From assembly GCF_030382115.1 (NCBI RefSeq), contig NZ_JAUDRJ010000003.1, forward strand, positions 1,401,477-1,415,832: DNA of 14,356 nt, in the 5' to 3' direction. This document shows positions 6,581 through 13,432 of this stretch, one piece after another. How positions within the stretch are numbered: position 1 is the first letter of the stretch; each line of letters starts with the position of its first letter. This stretch comes from Nostoc sp. GT001. GTDB taxonomy: Bacteria; Cyanobacteriota; Cyanobacteriia; Cyanobacteriales; Nostocaceae. Made by a program: the position numbers and the translations under genes. The notes under the pieces are model-generated. The model saw nothing but the letters and a program-made list of their open reading frames with translations. It did no database searches and was not told where the DNA came from.

Positions 6581-7417
6581 TCAACCCTTGACGCCGCTAC
6601 CTGTTTCTGTAGGTACAATGTAACGTTGTAAAAATAAAAATAGTACTAATACTGGAGCGATCGCAATTACTGAGCCAGCAGCTACCAAGCGCCAGTCAAG
6701 AGAAAATGTACCTGCTAGCTTGGCGACTCCCAAAGGAAGAGTGTATAAATTTTCGTCTTGGATGACAATTAAAGGCCACAAAAAGTCACTCCAAGCACCA
6801 ATGAATACGAAAATAGCTAAAGTTACCAATGCAGGGCGAACTGCTGGTAACATAATATGCCACCATAATCCTAACTCTGAGCTGCCATCCATCCGGGCGG
6901 CTTCTTCTATTTCTTTGGGGACACTCATGAAAGCTTGGCGCAACAAAAAAATCCCAAAGGCAGAAGCTAAACTCGGAAAAATCATCCCTAAATAAGTATT
7001 TCTCAAACCCATCTGGACTGTCAGAATATAAAGGGGAATCATCACGATTTGGAAGGGAATCATAATCGTAGAGACGATCGCTATAAAAATCCAGTCTCGC
7101 CCCACAAACGACAATCTTGCCAACGGATAGGCCGCTAAAGCGCAAAACAGCAGATTTAAGCCTACAGTCAGTATTGATACCAAGGTACTGTTATACAAGT
7201 ATTGTCCAAACGGTAGAGAATTCCACACACTAGAGAAGTTATTTAGTGTCGGTTGACTCGGTAGCAACTGTGGCGGCGACTGAAAAATATTTTCCGTAGG
7301 TGATTTCAAGGCTGTACTAATTAGCCATAGTAAAGGAAAGAGCATCAACAGGGCGATCGCTCCCAACACTGCATACATTAGTAGAATCTGCGATCGTGAT
7401 TTTTTCCAGTTCAGCAT
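6581..7417 (-). CDS. Carbohydrate ABC transporter permease (MalG/UgpE-like)
   Basis: Inner-membrane permease of a CUT1-type ABC importer, which would move a sugar or polyol with a second permease, a binding protein and an ATPase. The protein has 278 residues with about six hydrophobic segments (about 12-35, 73-98, 109-133, 141-162, 193-217, 244-265). The cytoplasmic EAA loop that docks the ATPase is present at 171-191 (EEAARMDGSSELGLWWHIMLP), including the conserved Gly and the LP. ATG at 7417 is followed by the usual short cytoplasmic N terminus; no clear ribosome site precedes it. The partner permease and binding protein are not in the window, and the gene upstream on the same strand is an HNH nuclease 66 bp away, so this is an orphan subunit here. 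Substrate unknown. Transcription probably ends at the 36-bp palindrome. Confidence 0.92.
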   Translation of the reverse strand: MLNWKKSRSQILLMYAVLGAIALLMLFPLLWLISTALKSPTENIFQSPPQLLPSQPTLNNFSSVWNSLPFGQYLYNSTLVSILTVGLNLLFCALAAYPLARLSFVGRDWIFIAIVSTIMIPFQIVMIPLYILTVQMGLRNTYLGMIFPSLASAFGIFLLRQAFMSVPKEIEEAARMDGSSELGLWWHIMLPAVRPALVTLAIFVFIGAWSDFLWPLIVIQDENLYTLPLGVAKLAGTFSLDWRLVAAGSVIAIAPVLVLFLFLQRYIVPTETGSGVKG

Positions 7418-7483
7418 TTGATTAATAAATTTCCCAGTTCTCTAAATATTTATTACAACTTGCTTTCAATATTTTGCACTTGC

Positions 7484-7909
7484 TCAAATATTTGGTGGAT
7501 GCTCACCCATTTCCACCCACATTTTCCGCACACGAGTTAATTGCAGACGATTCATTTTTAAAGTATAAATTGTTGCTCTACTAATGGTTGTAAGTCCTAC
7601 AATTTCTGTAGCATCTTCACTCCAAGTAAAATGGTCTGCCCACAGTTGTTGTTGTGGATTAAATAATTTAACCTCATTCTGAGTATTAGGGTCAATTGCT
7701 GTTTGGCGAGTTGCTTTATAACGATTACAAGATGGACAAGCCAAGCATAGATTTTCAAATACAGTTTTCCCTCCAGCAGACAAGGGAATGATATGCTCAA
7801 ATTCAAAGGTAGTGACTGTTAAAGCTTCAGCAGTGCGACAGTAAGCACAACAATCAGCAAAATAATTACGAATTTCCTTTTTTAATTCAACAGGAATGTA
7901 AACACTCAC
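7484..7909 (-). CDS. HNH endonuclease, partner of the upstream Phd-like protein
   Basis: A 141-residue protein with a complete HNH/beta-beta-alpha metal fold: zinc-knuckle C21-x2-C24 and C58-x2-C61, E38-H39 (general base and metal site) in FEFEHIIPLSAGG, N53 in FENLCLACPSC, and N62 just after the last Cys. Such domains cut DNA using one divalent metal. Residues about 75-141 form an additional basic C-terminal part (DPNTQNEVKLFNPQQQLW, then RLQLTRVRKMW). The start is GTG at 7909, overlapping the previous gene's TGA as GTGA, which implies translational coupling. It could be a toxin-like nuclease, a selfish homing-type gene or a general DNA-processing enzyme; no intron or intein is visible around it. 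Nuclease assignment is firm; biological role is not. Confidence 0.88.
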   Translation of the reverse strand: MSVYIPVELKKEIRNYFADCCAYCRTAEALTVTTFEFEHIIPLSAGGKTVFENLCLACPSCNRYKATRQTAIDPNTQNEVKLFNPQQQLWADHFTWSEDATEIVGLTTISRATIYTLKMNRLQLTRVRKMWVEMGEHPPNI

Positions 7910-8247
7910 GCTAGTTGCTGTTTATTTTGAAAAATATTTAAGGTATATCTAGCTCTGGTTTTAAGAATATTTAATTGATCAACCTGTGTCAATAATCTGT
8001 CTAAGGTTTCAGTTTCGTCATCTGACAAATCATTGTCAGAATTTTTAACTAATAATTCCTGTAACTGTATCTGAGCTTTGGGAGATAAATAACTTTCTGC
8101 CAAGGCTTGCAACTCATCTAGATTTAAACCAATCAATAATTCCGAATCTACAGATAAGTTAGTTAGCTGTTGATAAGTTTCTAAATCTAACAGTACTCCA
8201 ACTTTTTTTCCCTCTGCGTTAGTGACATACTGAACTGAGTCAGACAT
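7906..8247 (-). CDS. Small Phd/YefM-like antitoxin-type protein
   Basis: A 113-residue acidic protein. Residues 5-28 (VQYVTNAEGKKVGVLLDLET and following YQQL) look like the N-terminal fold of Phd/YefM/RelB-type antitoxins, where a strand-turn-strand leads into a helix with E-Y/L-x-x-L. The rest (about 35-110) is predicted helical and charged, unlike a classical Phd C terminus. ATG at 8247 has only a weak upstream AAGTAAAG. It overlaps the HNH gene by four bases (GTGA), so the two are one transcriptional unit. By analogy it would bind its own promoter and perhaps restrain the nuclease; that is inference. It might instead be a simple co-factor of the HNH protein. Confidence 0.8.
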   Translation of the reverse strand: MSDSVQYVTNAEGKKVGVLLDLETYQQLTNLSVDSELLIGLNLDELQALAESYLSPKAQIQLQELLVKNSDNDLSDDETETLDRLLTQVDQLNILKTRARYTLNIFQNKQQLA

Positions 8248-8275
8248 GGCTTTACTTGAGAATTTGCTTAATTTT

Positions 8276-8305
8276 ATTCTAACCTATCATTTGTTTATTC
8301 ATTAA
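8276..8305 (-). promoter_or_regulatory. Candidate promoter of the Phd-like/HNH pair
   Basis: On the minus strand TTAATG (8305-8300) and TAGAAT (8281-8276) are 18 bp apart. The -10 matches five of six bases; the -35 is weak. The box abuts the 17-bp inverted repeat at 8306-8346, which could also serve as an operator. Confidence 0.3.
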
Positions 8306-8346
8306 ACCAAGATTACTGACTTATTTTAAAAGTCGGTAATCTTGGT
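8306..8346 (-). terminator. 17-bp stem hairpin after the catalase-like gene
   Basis: ACCAAGATTACTGACTT (8306-8322) pairs with AAGTCGGTAATCTTGGT (8330-8346) with one T-G wobble and a 7-nt loop (ATTTTAA). It lies 100 bp downstream of the catalase-like stop codon and 59 bp upstream of the antitoxin-like start. The minus strand continues TTTAATG, a poor U-tract. It is either a terminator or an operator-like palindrome. Confidence 0.5.
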
Positions 8347-8446
8347 ATTTCAATTTTTACTAATTAGATTTAATTGGTAGAAAGTCTGATGTTGTACACA
8401 CAGTTTTCAAAGGTTTATCTTGCAGTTTTTAGCCAATTCACAGTAG

Positions 8447-9457
8447 TTAATCTTCAACCGCTATATAAGGTTGTGGTTCCCGCGATCGTTGGGCAATTTG
8501 TTCTCTTCGATACTTTGCAAGTTCGCTGTAAAGCCTCTTGCGAGAAAGATTTACACTTCCAACAGGCTCATGGTCTAGGAGTGTATGCCAAGGGGAAAAC
8601 AATATACCCTCATCTAAGCGTTTGCGTTCTTCAAAGTCAAATTTCTGACTGGGAATGCGGACAGTTGCAACTTTAATAAATGGTGAATCTGCTTCTTGCC
8701 ATTCCTGAACGTGGTCTTCAATCGGCGTTTTATCATCGTCTAAATAAAACTGAATTAAAAAGTCAAAAGACGCTTCTCGACCTTCTTCAGTCAAATATTT
8801 GACCAGCGTTTCTCGAAGGTAATTTTCTGATTCTGGAAGTGTTTCTGGTGCTTGTTCCGGTTGTTGAGATTTTACAGATAATTTTACAATGCGATCGCCA
8901 AATTTAAACGGAGCCATGCTCCAATATTGAATCAAAAGTGGATTTCCTATCTTTTTGCTACCAATTTTTTGCAAGATAGCAAAGGCATAACCAAGTTCTT
9001 CCAGCCGTTCTGGGGAAAGTTGTCCACTACCTGCTTGAGAAAGATCGGCGTAATCACGAACGTCTTTAGTCAAGAAAATAGGATAATTGTTAAGTATAAA
9101 ATCTTGGGTTTTTTCTTCATCATCCAGGACTTTTTGCCCGTCCACATTCATCACCTTAATGGCAATACCGCGAACATCAGGCTGGCTATCGGAGTTGAAT
9201 TTACCACGCTTTTGAGGCGAACCACCGCTAGATAAACGAATCCACGCAGGATAGGTTTGGGGCGTTTTGAATAAACCTACTCTCAGGTCTTCAGGAAGAT
9301 TGGCTTCAATAATAAACTCTCCCCAAAGGAGTCCATGACTTTTGCTATGAATTTGACGGAGGTCTGGGCCGTTTTTTTGTTGAGCTTGGAGGCTCGTTGC
9401 GATAATCTCGTCAATTATTGTTTCCTGCTCAGTGGTAGATGACGTTGGATTAGTCAT
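8447..9457 (-). CDS. Catalase-family haem protein (catalase-like, short form)
   Basis: A 336-residue protein with the core of the catalase haem fold but without the arm, wrapping and flavodoxin regions of full catalases (about 480 or 700+ residues). Visible motifs are H37 in RQIHSKSHGLLWGEF (distal His position), WIRLSSGG (72-79), DVRGIAIKVMN (94-104), the QDFILNNYPIF segment (118-128) with the Asn expected near the haem, and the proximal haem-ligand pattern R306-x3-Y310 (SRKRLYSELAKYRR). It may break down hydrogen peroxide or organic peroxides, or be a haem-dependent oxidase or isomerase as known for some relatives. There is no signal peptide. ATG at 9457 overlaps a 7-bp inverted repeat (9455-9461/9464-9470). 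The cyclo-ligase gene ends 38 bp upstream on the same strand, so co-transcription is possible. Confidence 0.85.
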   Translation of the reverse strand: MTNPTSSTTEQETIIDEIIATSLQAQQKNGPDLRQIHSKSHGLLWGEFIIEANLPEDLRVGLFKTPQTYPAWIRLSSGGSPQKRGKFNSDSQPDVRGIAIKVMNVDGQKVLDDEEKTQDFILNNYPIFLTKDVRDYADLSQAGSGQLSPERLEELGYAFAILQKIGSKKIGNPLLIQYWSMAPFKFGDRIVKLSVKSQQPEQAPETLPESENYLRETLVKYLTEEGREASFDFLIQFYLDDDKTPIEDHVQEWQEADSPFIKVATVRIPSQKFDFEERKRLDEGILFSPWHTLLDHEPVGSVNLSRKRLYSELAKYRREQIAQRSREPQPYIAVED

Positions 9458-9495
9458 AAAACATTTTATGAGATGTCTTCATTATCCTGAATGCT

Positions 9496-10071
9496 TCAAC
9501 CTTTTCGAGTCAATCCGGTTTCCGTACAAATAACTTGTAGTGGTTTATCCCAAGGTTCAATAGGTATTTGGGACAAATAGGCAAAATCAAAGACAATTCC
9601 GATAGTCGGCTTTGTCTGCCACTGCGGTAGACTGAACAAGCGATCGTAATATCCCCCACCATAGCCCAAACGGTATCCTTGATAGTCGCAAGCTACACTG
9701 GGGACAAGAATCAAATCTACTTCGCCAGCATCTAAGATGGGAGCGTCGGGATGTGGTTCAGCAATGCCATAAGCACCGTTTTGGACAGAATCATTCGGTG
9801 TCCAAATATGCCAACATAAGGATTTATCAACGCAGCGAGGAAATCCCCAACGGTATTTGGTGTTGGCAAATAAAGGACTGAGGTCAGGTTCTTGGCGAAA
9901 GCTGAAATAAGCGAGTATTGTTTTTGCTTGGGTAAACAAAGTAGAGTTTTGTAAATGAGAGCAAATGCGATCGCTTTTTTCTCTCCATTCTCCAACGGAC
10001 ATTGATTTACGTCTTTTAAGTAGAGTGCGGCGCAGTTCTACTTTATTTAGCTGATGATTAACTTTGTCCAT
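9496..10071 (-). CDS. 5-formyltetrahydrofolate cyclo-ligase (MTHFS)
   Basis: Converts 5-formyl-THF to 5,10-methenyl-THF with ATP, returning a storage or inhibitory folate to one-carbon metabolism in the cytosol. Taking ATG at 10071 gives 191 residues, the usual length. The N-terminal helix carries the conserved basic pattern (LRRTLLKRRKSMS, 13-25), FRQEPDLSPL (58-67) forms part of the folate/ATP site, and the hallmark loop GYRLGYGGGYYDRLF lies at 132-146. The in-frame TTG at 10089 would add six residues but falls in the U-tract of the upstream terminator and lacks homology, so ATG is preferred. Neither start has a Shine-Dalgarno. The catalase-like gene follows 38 bp downstream. Confidence 0.93.
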   Translation of the reverse strand: MDKVNHQLNKVELRRTLLKRRKSMSVGEWREKSDRICSHLQNSTLFTQAKTILAYFSFRQEPDLSPLFANTKYRWGFPRCVDKSLCWHIWTPNDSVQNGAYGIAEPHPDAPILDAGEVDLILVPSVACDYQGYRLGYGGGYYDRLFSLPQWQTKPTIGIVFDFAYLSQIPIEPWDKPLQVICTETGLTRKG

Positions 10072-10087
10072 ATAAATAAAAATATTC

Positions 10088-10116
10088 AAAAAAATAAGCT
10101 GGGCATCGCCCAGCTT
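10088..10116 (-). terminator. Intrinsic terminator of the gmd-fcl operon
   Basis: On the minus strand AAGCTGGGC-GAT-GCCCAGCTT (10116-10096), a perfect 9-bp stem with a 3-nt loop, is followed by A and seven Ts (10094-10088). This is a textbook rho-independent terminator, 28 nt after the fcl stop codon. Confidence 0.9.
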
Positions 10117-10144
10117 GTATCACTCTACATTCAGCAGTACATTG

Positions 10145-11089
10145 TTATGCAGCGTGTTGACGATACCACTCAATGGTATTCTTTAGCCCTTGCTCAAAGC
10201 TTACCTGAGCCGTGAAATTAAAGGCTTGCTTGGCCCGTTCAGTATCTAAACAGCGGCGGGGTTGACCATTAGGCTTATCAGTTTGCCACACAATTTCCCC
10301 CTTAAACTCCATCAATTCGCAGATTAGAGTTACTAAATCAAGAATGGAGATTTCATAACCGGTTCCCAAGTTAACTGGTTCCGATTCGTTATAGAATTGA
10401 GTCCCCATCACAATCCCCCGTGCTGCATCTTCTGAATACAGAAACTCACGGGTGGGACTGCCATCACCCCAAACTGCAAGTTGCTTTTCTGCATTAATTT
10501 GGGCTTCGTGAACTTTGCGAACTAATGCTGGAATGACGTGAGAACTTCCAGGGTCAAAGTTATCTTCTGGGCCATATAAATTTACTGGCAGTAGGTAAAT
10601 ACCATTAAAACCGTACTGCTGACGGTAAGATTGCAATTGAACTAAAAGTGCTTTTTTGGCAATTCCGTAAGGGGCGTTGGTTTCCTCTGGGTAGCCATTC
10701 CAAAGATCGTCTTCTTTGAATGGCACTGGAGTAAATTTGGGATATGCACAGATTGTGCCAACACAAACAAATTTTTCTACTCCAGCTTGGTAAGCAGCAT
10801 GAATTAGCTGGGTTCCCATGATCAAGTTATCGTAGAATAACTCTGCTGGTTTTTCGCGGTTCAAACCGATGCCACCGACATGAGCTGCTAGATGTATGAT
10901 TATGTCTTGCTGGTCAACTGCAAGTTGGCTATTTTCCCAGATACGCAAATCCTGATCGCGCGATCGCGGTATTGTAATTTTATCGCGATCGGCTCCTGCT
11001 TTACACAGTTGATCTATCACCTGACGGCCTAGAAACCCCGACCCACCAGTGACGAGAATGCGTTTATTTTTTAGTTCTAAGGCGGTCAT
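10145..11089 (-). CDS. fcl: GDP-L-fucose synthase (GDP-4-keto-6-deoxymannose epimerase/reductase)
   Basis: Second step of GDP-L-fucose synthesis: 3,5-epimerisation and NADPH reduction of GDP-4-keto-6-deoxy-D-mannose. The 314-residue length is normal. The Rossmann signature is GGSGFLG (15-21). Further motifs are HLAAHVGGI (66-74), GTICAYPKF (111-119) with T112 in place of the catalytic Ser and C114 conserved, the Y141-x3-K145 pair ([10 protein letters not shown]), NLYGPEDNF (170-178) and H184 in SSHVIPAL. Ser-to-Thr is a conservative change. ATG 11089 has a good ribosome site, AGAGGA at 11101-11096. It lies 22 bp after gmd in one operon and ends at a strong terminator. Fucose from this pathway would go to surface polysaccharide. 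Confidence 0.96.
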   Translation of the reverse strand: MTALELKNKRILVTGGSGFLGRQVIDQLCKAGADRDKITIPRSRDQDLRIWENSQLAVDQQDIIIHLAAHVGGIGLNREKPAELFYDNLIMGTQLIHAAYQAGVEKFVCVGTICAYPKFTPVPFKEDDLWNGYPEETNAPYGIAKKALLVQLQSYRQQYGFNGIYLLPVNLYGPEDNFDPGSSHVIPALVRKVHEAQINAEKQLAVWGDGSPTREFLYSEDAARGIVMGTQFYNESEPVNLGTGYEISILDLVTLICELMEFKGEIVWQTDKPNGQPRRCLDTERAKQAFNFTAQVSFEQGLKNTIEWYRQHAA

Positions 11090-11111
11090 ATTTTATCCTC
11101 TGTGATGCGAA

Positions 11112-12191
11112 TCAGAAGTGCAAAGCGCCCAGTGTTTGACGAATAGTCGCAATATCATCTGGAAATTGCGAACCTTTTCCATTGGGTGAAGTATGACCCA
11201 ATGCTTGTAAGTCTGCTTCTACCATTAGGGAAACTAGTTCTTCAAAGGTTACTGATGGTGTCCAGCCCAAGTTCTGCCGTGCTTTGGTGGAATCGCCAAT
11301 CAACAACTCTACCTCAGATGGACGGAGGTAACGCTCATCAAACTCTACATAATCTTGCCAATTAAGATTCACATAACTAAATGCTAGTTCCAAAAACTCC
11401 CGTACCGAGTGGGTTTCACCAGTAGAAATTACGTAATCGTCTGGCTGGTCTTTCTGCAACATCAACCACATTGCTTTAACGTAATCTTTCGCATAGCCCC
11501 AATCTCGCTTGGCATCTAGATTACCCATGTAAATCTTTTTCTGCTTATCAGCAACAATACTAGCCACGGCTCTAGTAATTTTGCGGGTTACAAAGGTTTC
11601 ACCCCGCCGTGGTGACTCGTGATTAAAAAGTATACCGTTACAAGCAAATAAATTATAAGATTCACGATAATTTACAGTTTGCCAGTGAGCGTAAACTTTC
11701 GCACAGGCATAGGGACTGCGGGGATAAAAGGGCGTTGTCTCAGTTTGAGGTATTGCTTGTACTAAACCGTACATTTCTGAAGAACCCGCTTGGTAAAATC
11801 GCACCTGAATTCCGGTACGATGCTGGTAGTCTCGAATTGCTTCCAACAGACGCAATGTCCCCATTCCTACCGCATCTACTGTGTATTCTGGTGAATCAAA
11901 GCTTACTCTGACGTGGGATTGAGCGCCGAGGTTGTAAATTTCTACTGGCTTTACTTCTTCTAAAATACGCCGTAAGGTTGTACCATCTGTCAAGTCGCCG
12001 TAGTGAAGAAACAACCGTACTCCCTCTTTGTGGGGGTCTTCGTAAATGTGGTCGATACGGTCTGTGTTGAAGGTAGAAGTCCGGCGAATGATGCCATGAA
12101 CTTCATAACCTTGTTCCAACAAAAACTCACTTAGATATGAACCATCTTGTCCAGTAATACCAGTAATCAACGCTCGCTTCTGTTGCGTCAT
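11112..12191 (-). CDS. gmd: GDP-mannose 4,6-dehydratase
   Basis: Converts GDP-D-mannose to GDP-4-keto-6-deoxy-D-mannose with bound NADP(H), the substrate for the adjacent fcl product. The protein has 359 residues, close to the family norm. [11 protein letters not shown] (10-20) is the nucleotide-binding loop. [11 protein letters not shown] (132-142) supplies the Ser/Thr (S137) and Glu (E139) of the active site, and Y161-x3-K165 ([12 protein letters not shown]) is the catalytic pair. [19 protein letters not shown] (190-208) is the very conserved GDP-mannose/NADP region, and [14 protein letters not shown] follows. ATG at 12191 is preceded by AAGGG 11 nt upstream and GGAG 1 nt upstream. It is the first gene of a two-gene operon; its promoter should be in the 387-bp spacer. 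Confidence 0.97.
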   Translation of the reverse strand: MTQQKRALITGITGQDGSYLSEFLLEQGYEVHGIIRRTSTFNTDRIDHIYEDPHKEGVRLFLHYGDLTDGTTLRRILEEVKPVEIYNLGAQSHVRVSFDSPEYTVDAVGMGTLRLLEAIRDYQHRTGIQVRFYQAGSSEMYGLVQAIPQTETTPFYPRSPYACAKVYAHWQTVNYRESYNLFACNGILFNHESPRRGETFVTRKITRAVASIVADKQKKIYMGNLDAKRDWGYAKDYVKAMWLMLQKDQPDDYVISTGETHSVREFLELAFSYVNLNWQDYVEFDERYLRPSEVELLIGDSTKARQNLGWTPSVTFEELVSLMVEADLQALGHTSPNGKGSQFPDDIATIRQTLGALHF

Positions 12192-12418
12192 ACTCCAATT
12201 ATCCCTTATTGTCTTTGATTAAAAATTTACAGCCAATCTGATACAACCTAGCAACTAATTGCTGAATTGCCTAATGGGAAACCTACGAGTTCTTGTGGTT
12301 ATAAGACTTTTTCCGTAAATAAATATACTTAAAAAAAAGTAATCTAGCACGTAAGTTCAACATTTAGATAGCTCAAGATTATTTTTATGAAGACTTAATA
12401 AAATAGTCATTTCAAATT

Positions 12419-12462
12419 AGACTTCTGGCAAAAGTGCCAAATATCGACACTTACAGAAGTCT
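12419..12462. repeat. Interrupted inverted repeat upstream of gmd
   Basis: AGACTTCTG (12419-12427) pairs with CAGAAGTCT (12454-12462), and inside it AAGTG (12432-12436) pairs with CACTT (12448-12452) around an 11-nt loop. The two stems are separated by an asymmetric internal loop (GCAA versus A). It could be a folded leader RNA, a terminator variant or a dispersed repeat. Confidence 0.55.
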
Positions 12463-12537
12463 GAATATAAGTACAAAAGCACAAATTATAGAAACAAAAA
12501 TGAGCAATCCTTTAGCTTGAGGGGAAATTTGTATTTA

Positions 12538-12554
12538 GGGGCATTAACTGCCCC
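12538..12554 (-). terminator. Possible terminator after the sugar transferase
   Basis: GGGGCA (12538-12543) and TGCCCC (12549-12554) form a perfect GC-rich 6-bp stem with a 5-nt loop, 25 bp after the stop codon. The minus strand then reads TAAATAC, so there is no real U-tract. Confidence 0.4.
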
Positions 12555-12578
12555 ACAGAATCCACCCTAAGTAGTTAC

Positions 12579-13334
12579 TCAGTATGCGCCGTTATTTTTG
12601 GGTAAAATTACCACATCAACAGTTTTCAAGATGATCCATAAATCAAGCCAGAAATTTCTAAATTTGACATAATGCAGGTCTATTTGCACTCTCCGAGGAT
12701 AGGGAATGTCATTACGCCCAGATACCTGCCACAAACCAGTAATTCCTGGACGGATTGTTAAAATCTCGTCAATGTGACAACCGTATTTTGGCAGTTCTTC
12801 TGCTACTAGGGGTCGGGGACCGACTACACTCATGTCCCCTTTTAAAACGTTCCAGAACTGGGGAAATTCGTCTAAGCTAGTAATTCGCAAAAATCGACCA
12901 ATTTTGGTAATCCGGGGGTCTTGTTTCAGCTTAAAACTGCTCTCAAATTCTTGCCGCAATTCGGGTGATGTTTCCATCATTTGCATGAGGATTTCGTCCG
13001 CATTGCTTACCATTGTTCGGAATTTAATACAACTAAACGCTTTGTAATTTTTCCCTACCCGTTCCTGGACATAAAAAATTGGTCCTTCTGAGCTAAAGGC
13101 AATCAGCAAGGTCAAAATTAAGTAGACGGGGAAGAACAAAATTAATACCGACAGCGAAAACACTATATCGAACAGTCGTTTGGCTAACTCTCCGTTTAAA
13201 CCCTGAAAAGATAAACCTTTGGGCTTAACTTTTGGCGTCTTTGTTTTTTGACCGCGTTTTAAGAAACGCGTAGACGCTCTAGTGTCTTGCCTTACGCCTC
13301 GCTTGCCGGAGAGGAGTGAGCTCTGGGCAGTCAT
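12579..13334 (-). CDS. Undecaprenyl-phosphate sugar-phosphate transferase (exopolysaccharide/O-antigen type)
   Basis: Starts a polysaccharide repeat unit by loading a sugar phosphate onto the lipid carrier. The chosen start (ATG 13334, 251 residues) is 4 nt after AAGGAG; ATG 13337 is only 1 nt away from it and GTG 13361 lacks a site. After a basic, low-complexity tail (1-50) comes a membrane segment (about 53-80), GPIFYVQERVG (84-94), FSCIKFRTM (100-108), the catalytic D155-E156 in RITSLDEFPQFWNV, GPRP (172-175), RPGITGLWQVSGRND (195-209) and a terminal NNGAY. It belongs to the same family as the plus-strand transferase at 5770 but is longer at the N terminus. The glycosyltransferase gene ends about 98 bp upstream on the same strand, so the two probably belong to one locus. 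The loaded sugar is not predictable here. Confidence 0.94.
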   Translation of the reverse strand: MTAQSSLLSGKRGVRQDTRASTRFLKRGQKTKTPKVKPKGLSFQGLNGELAKRLFDIVFSLSVLILFFPVYLILTLLIAFSSEGPIFYVQERVGKNYKAFSCIKFRTMVSNADEILMQMMETSPELRQEFESSFKLKQDPRITKIGRFLRITSLDEFPQFWNVLKGDMSVVGPRPLVAEELPKYGCHIDEILTIRPGITGLWQVSGRNDIPYPRRVQIDLHYVKFRNFWLDLWIILKTVDVVILPKNNGAY

Positions 13335-13338
13335 CATA

Positions 13339-13344
13339 CTCCTT
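13339..13344 (-). promoter_or_regulatory. Ribosome binding site that decides the transferase start
   Basis: AAGGAG (13344-13339 on the minus strand) is followed by T, ATG, ATG. The 4-nt distance to the second ATG (13334) is more usual than 1 nt to the first, and both rule out the upstream GTG at 13361, which would place this site inside the gene. Confidence 0.7.
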
Positions 13345-13432
13345 AATAATCCACACCACACATAGTCCCAATATTAAAGCCAAAATGAGATGCTTCTGGT
13401 GGAAATTGCCAAAAGCCTAAAAAAATTAGACG

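Larger units (their letters stand above)
12192..12578. other. Intergenic region upstream of gmd (387 bp)
   Basis: AT-rich spacer between the sugar transferase and gmd, both minus strand. It holds a GC-rich hairpin near the transferase end and an interrupted inverted repeat at 12419-12462. The gmd promoter is expected in 12200-12400, but I cannot pick a convincing -35/-10 pair. No protein gene is visible. Confidence 0.6.

Noticed and set aside
9455..9470. 7-bp inverted repeat over the catalase-like start codon
   Set aside because: All A/T except at the ends, so a weak stem likely by chance; mentioned only in the gene entry.
9496..10089. TTG at 10089 as the start of the cyclo-ligase
   Set aside because: It would place the start codon at the end of the terminator U-tract and add six residues (with no ribosome site) absent from the usual family length. 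ATG 10071 fits better.
11112..12191. Frameshift or truncation of gmd or fcl
   Set aside because: Both reading frames are full length with all key residues, and the Thr for Ser in fcl is conservative.
12579..13361. GTG at 13361 as the start of the sugar transferase
   Set aside because: A strong AAGGAG followed by two ATGs lies just inside it, and the added residues (MWCGLLRSM) simply translate the ribosome-site region.
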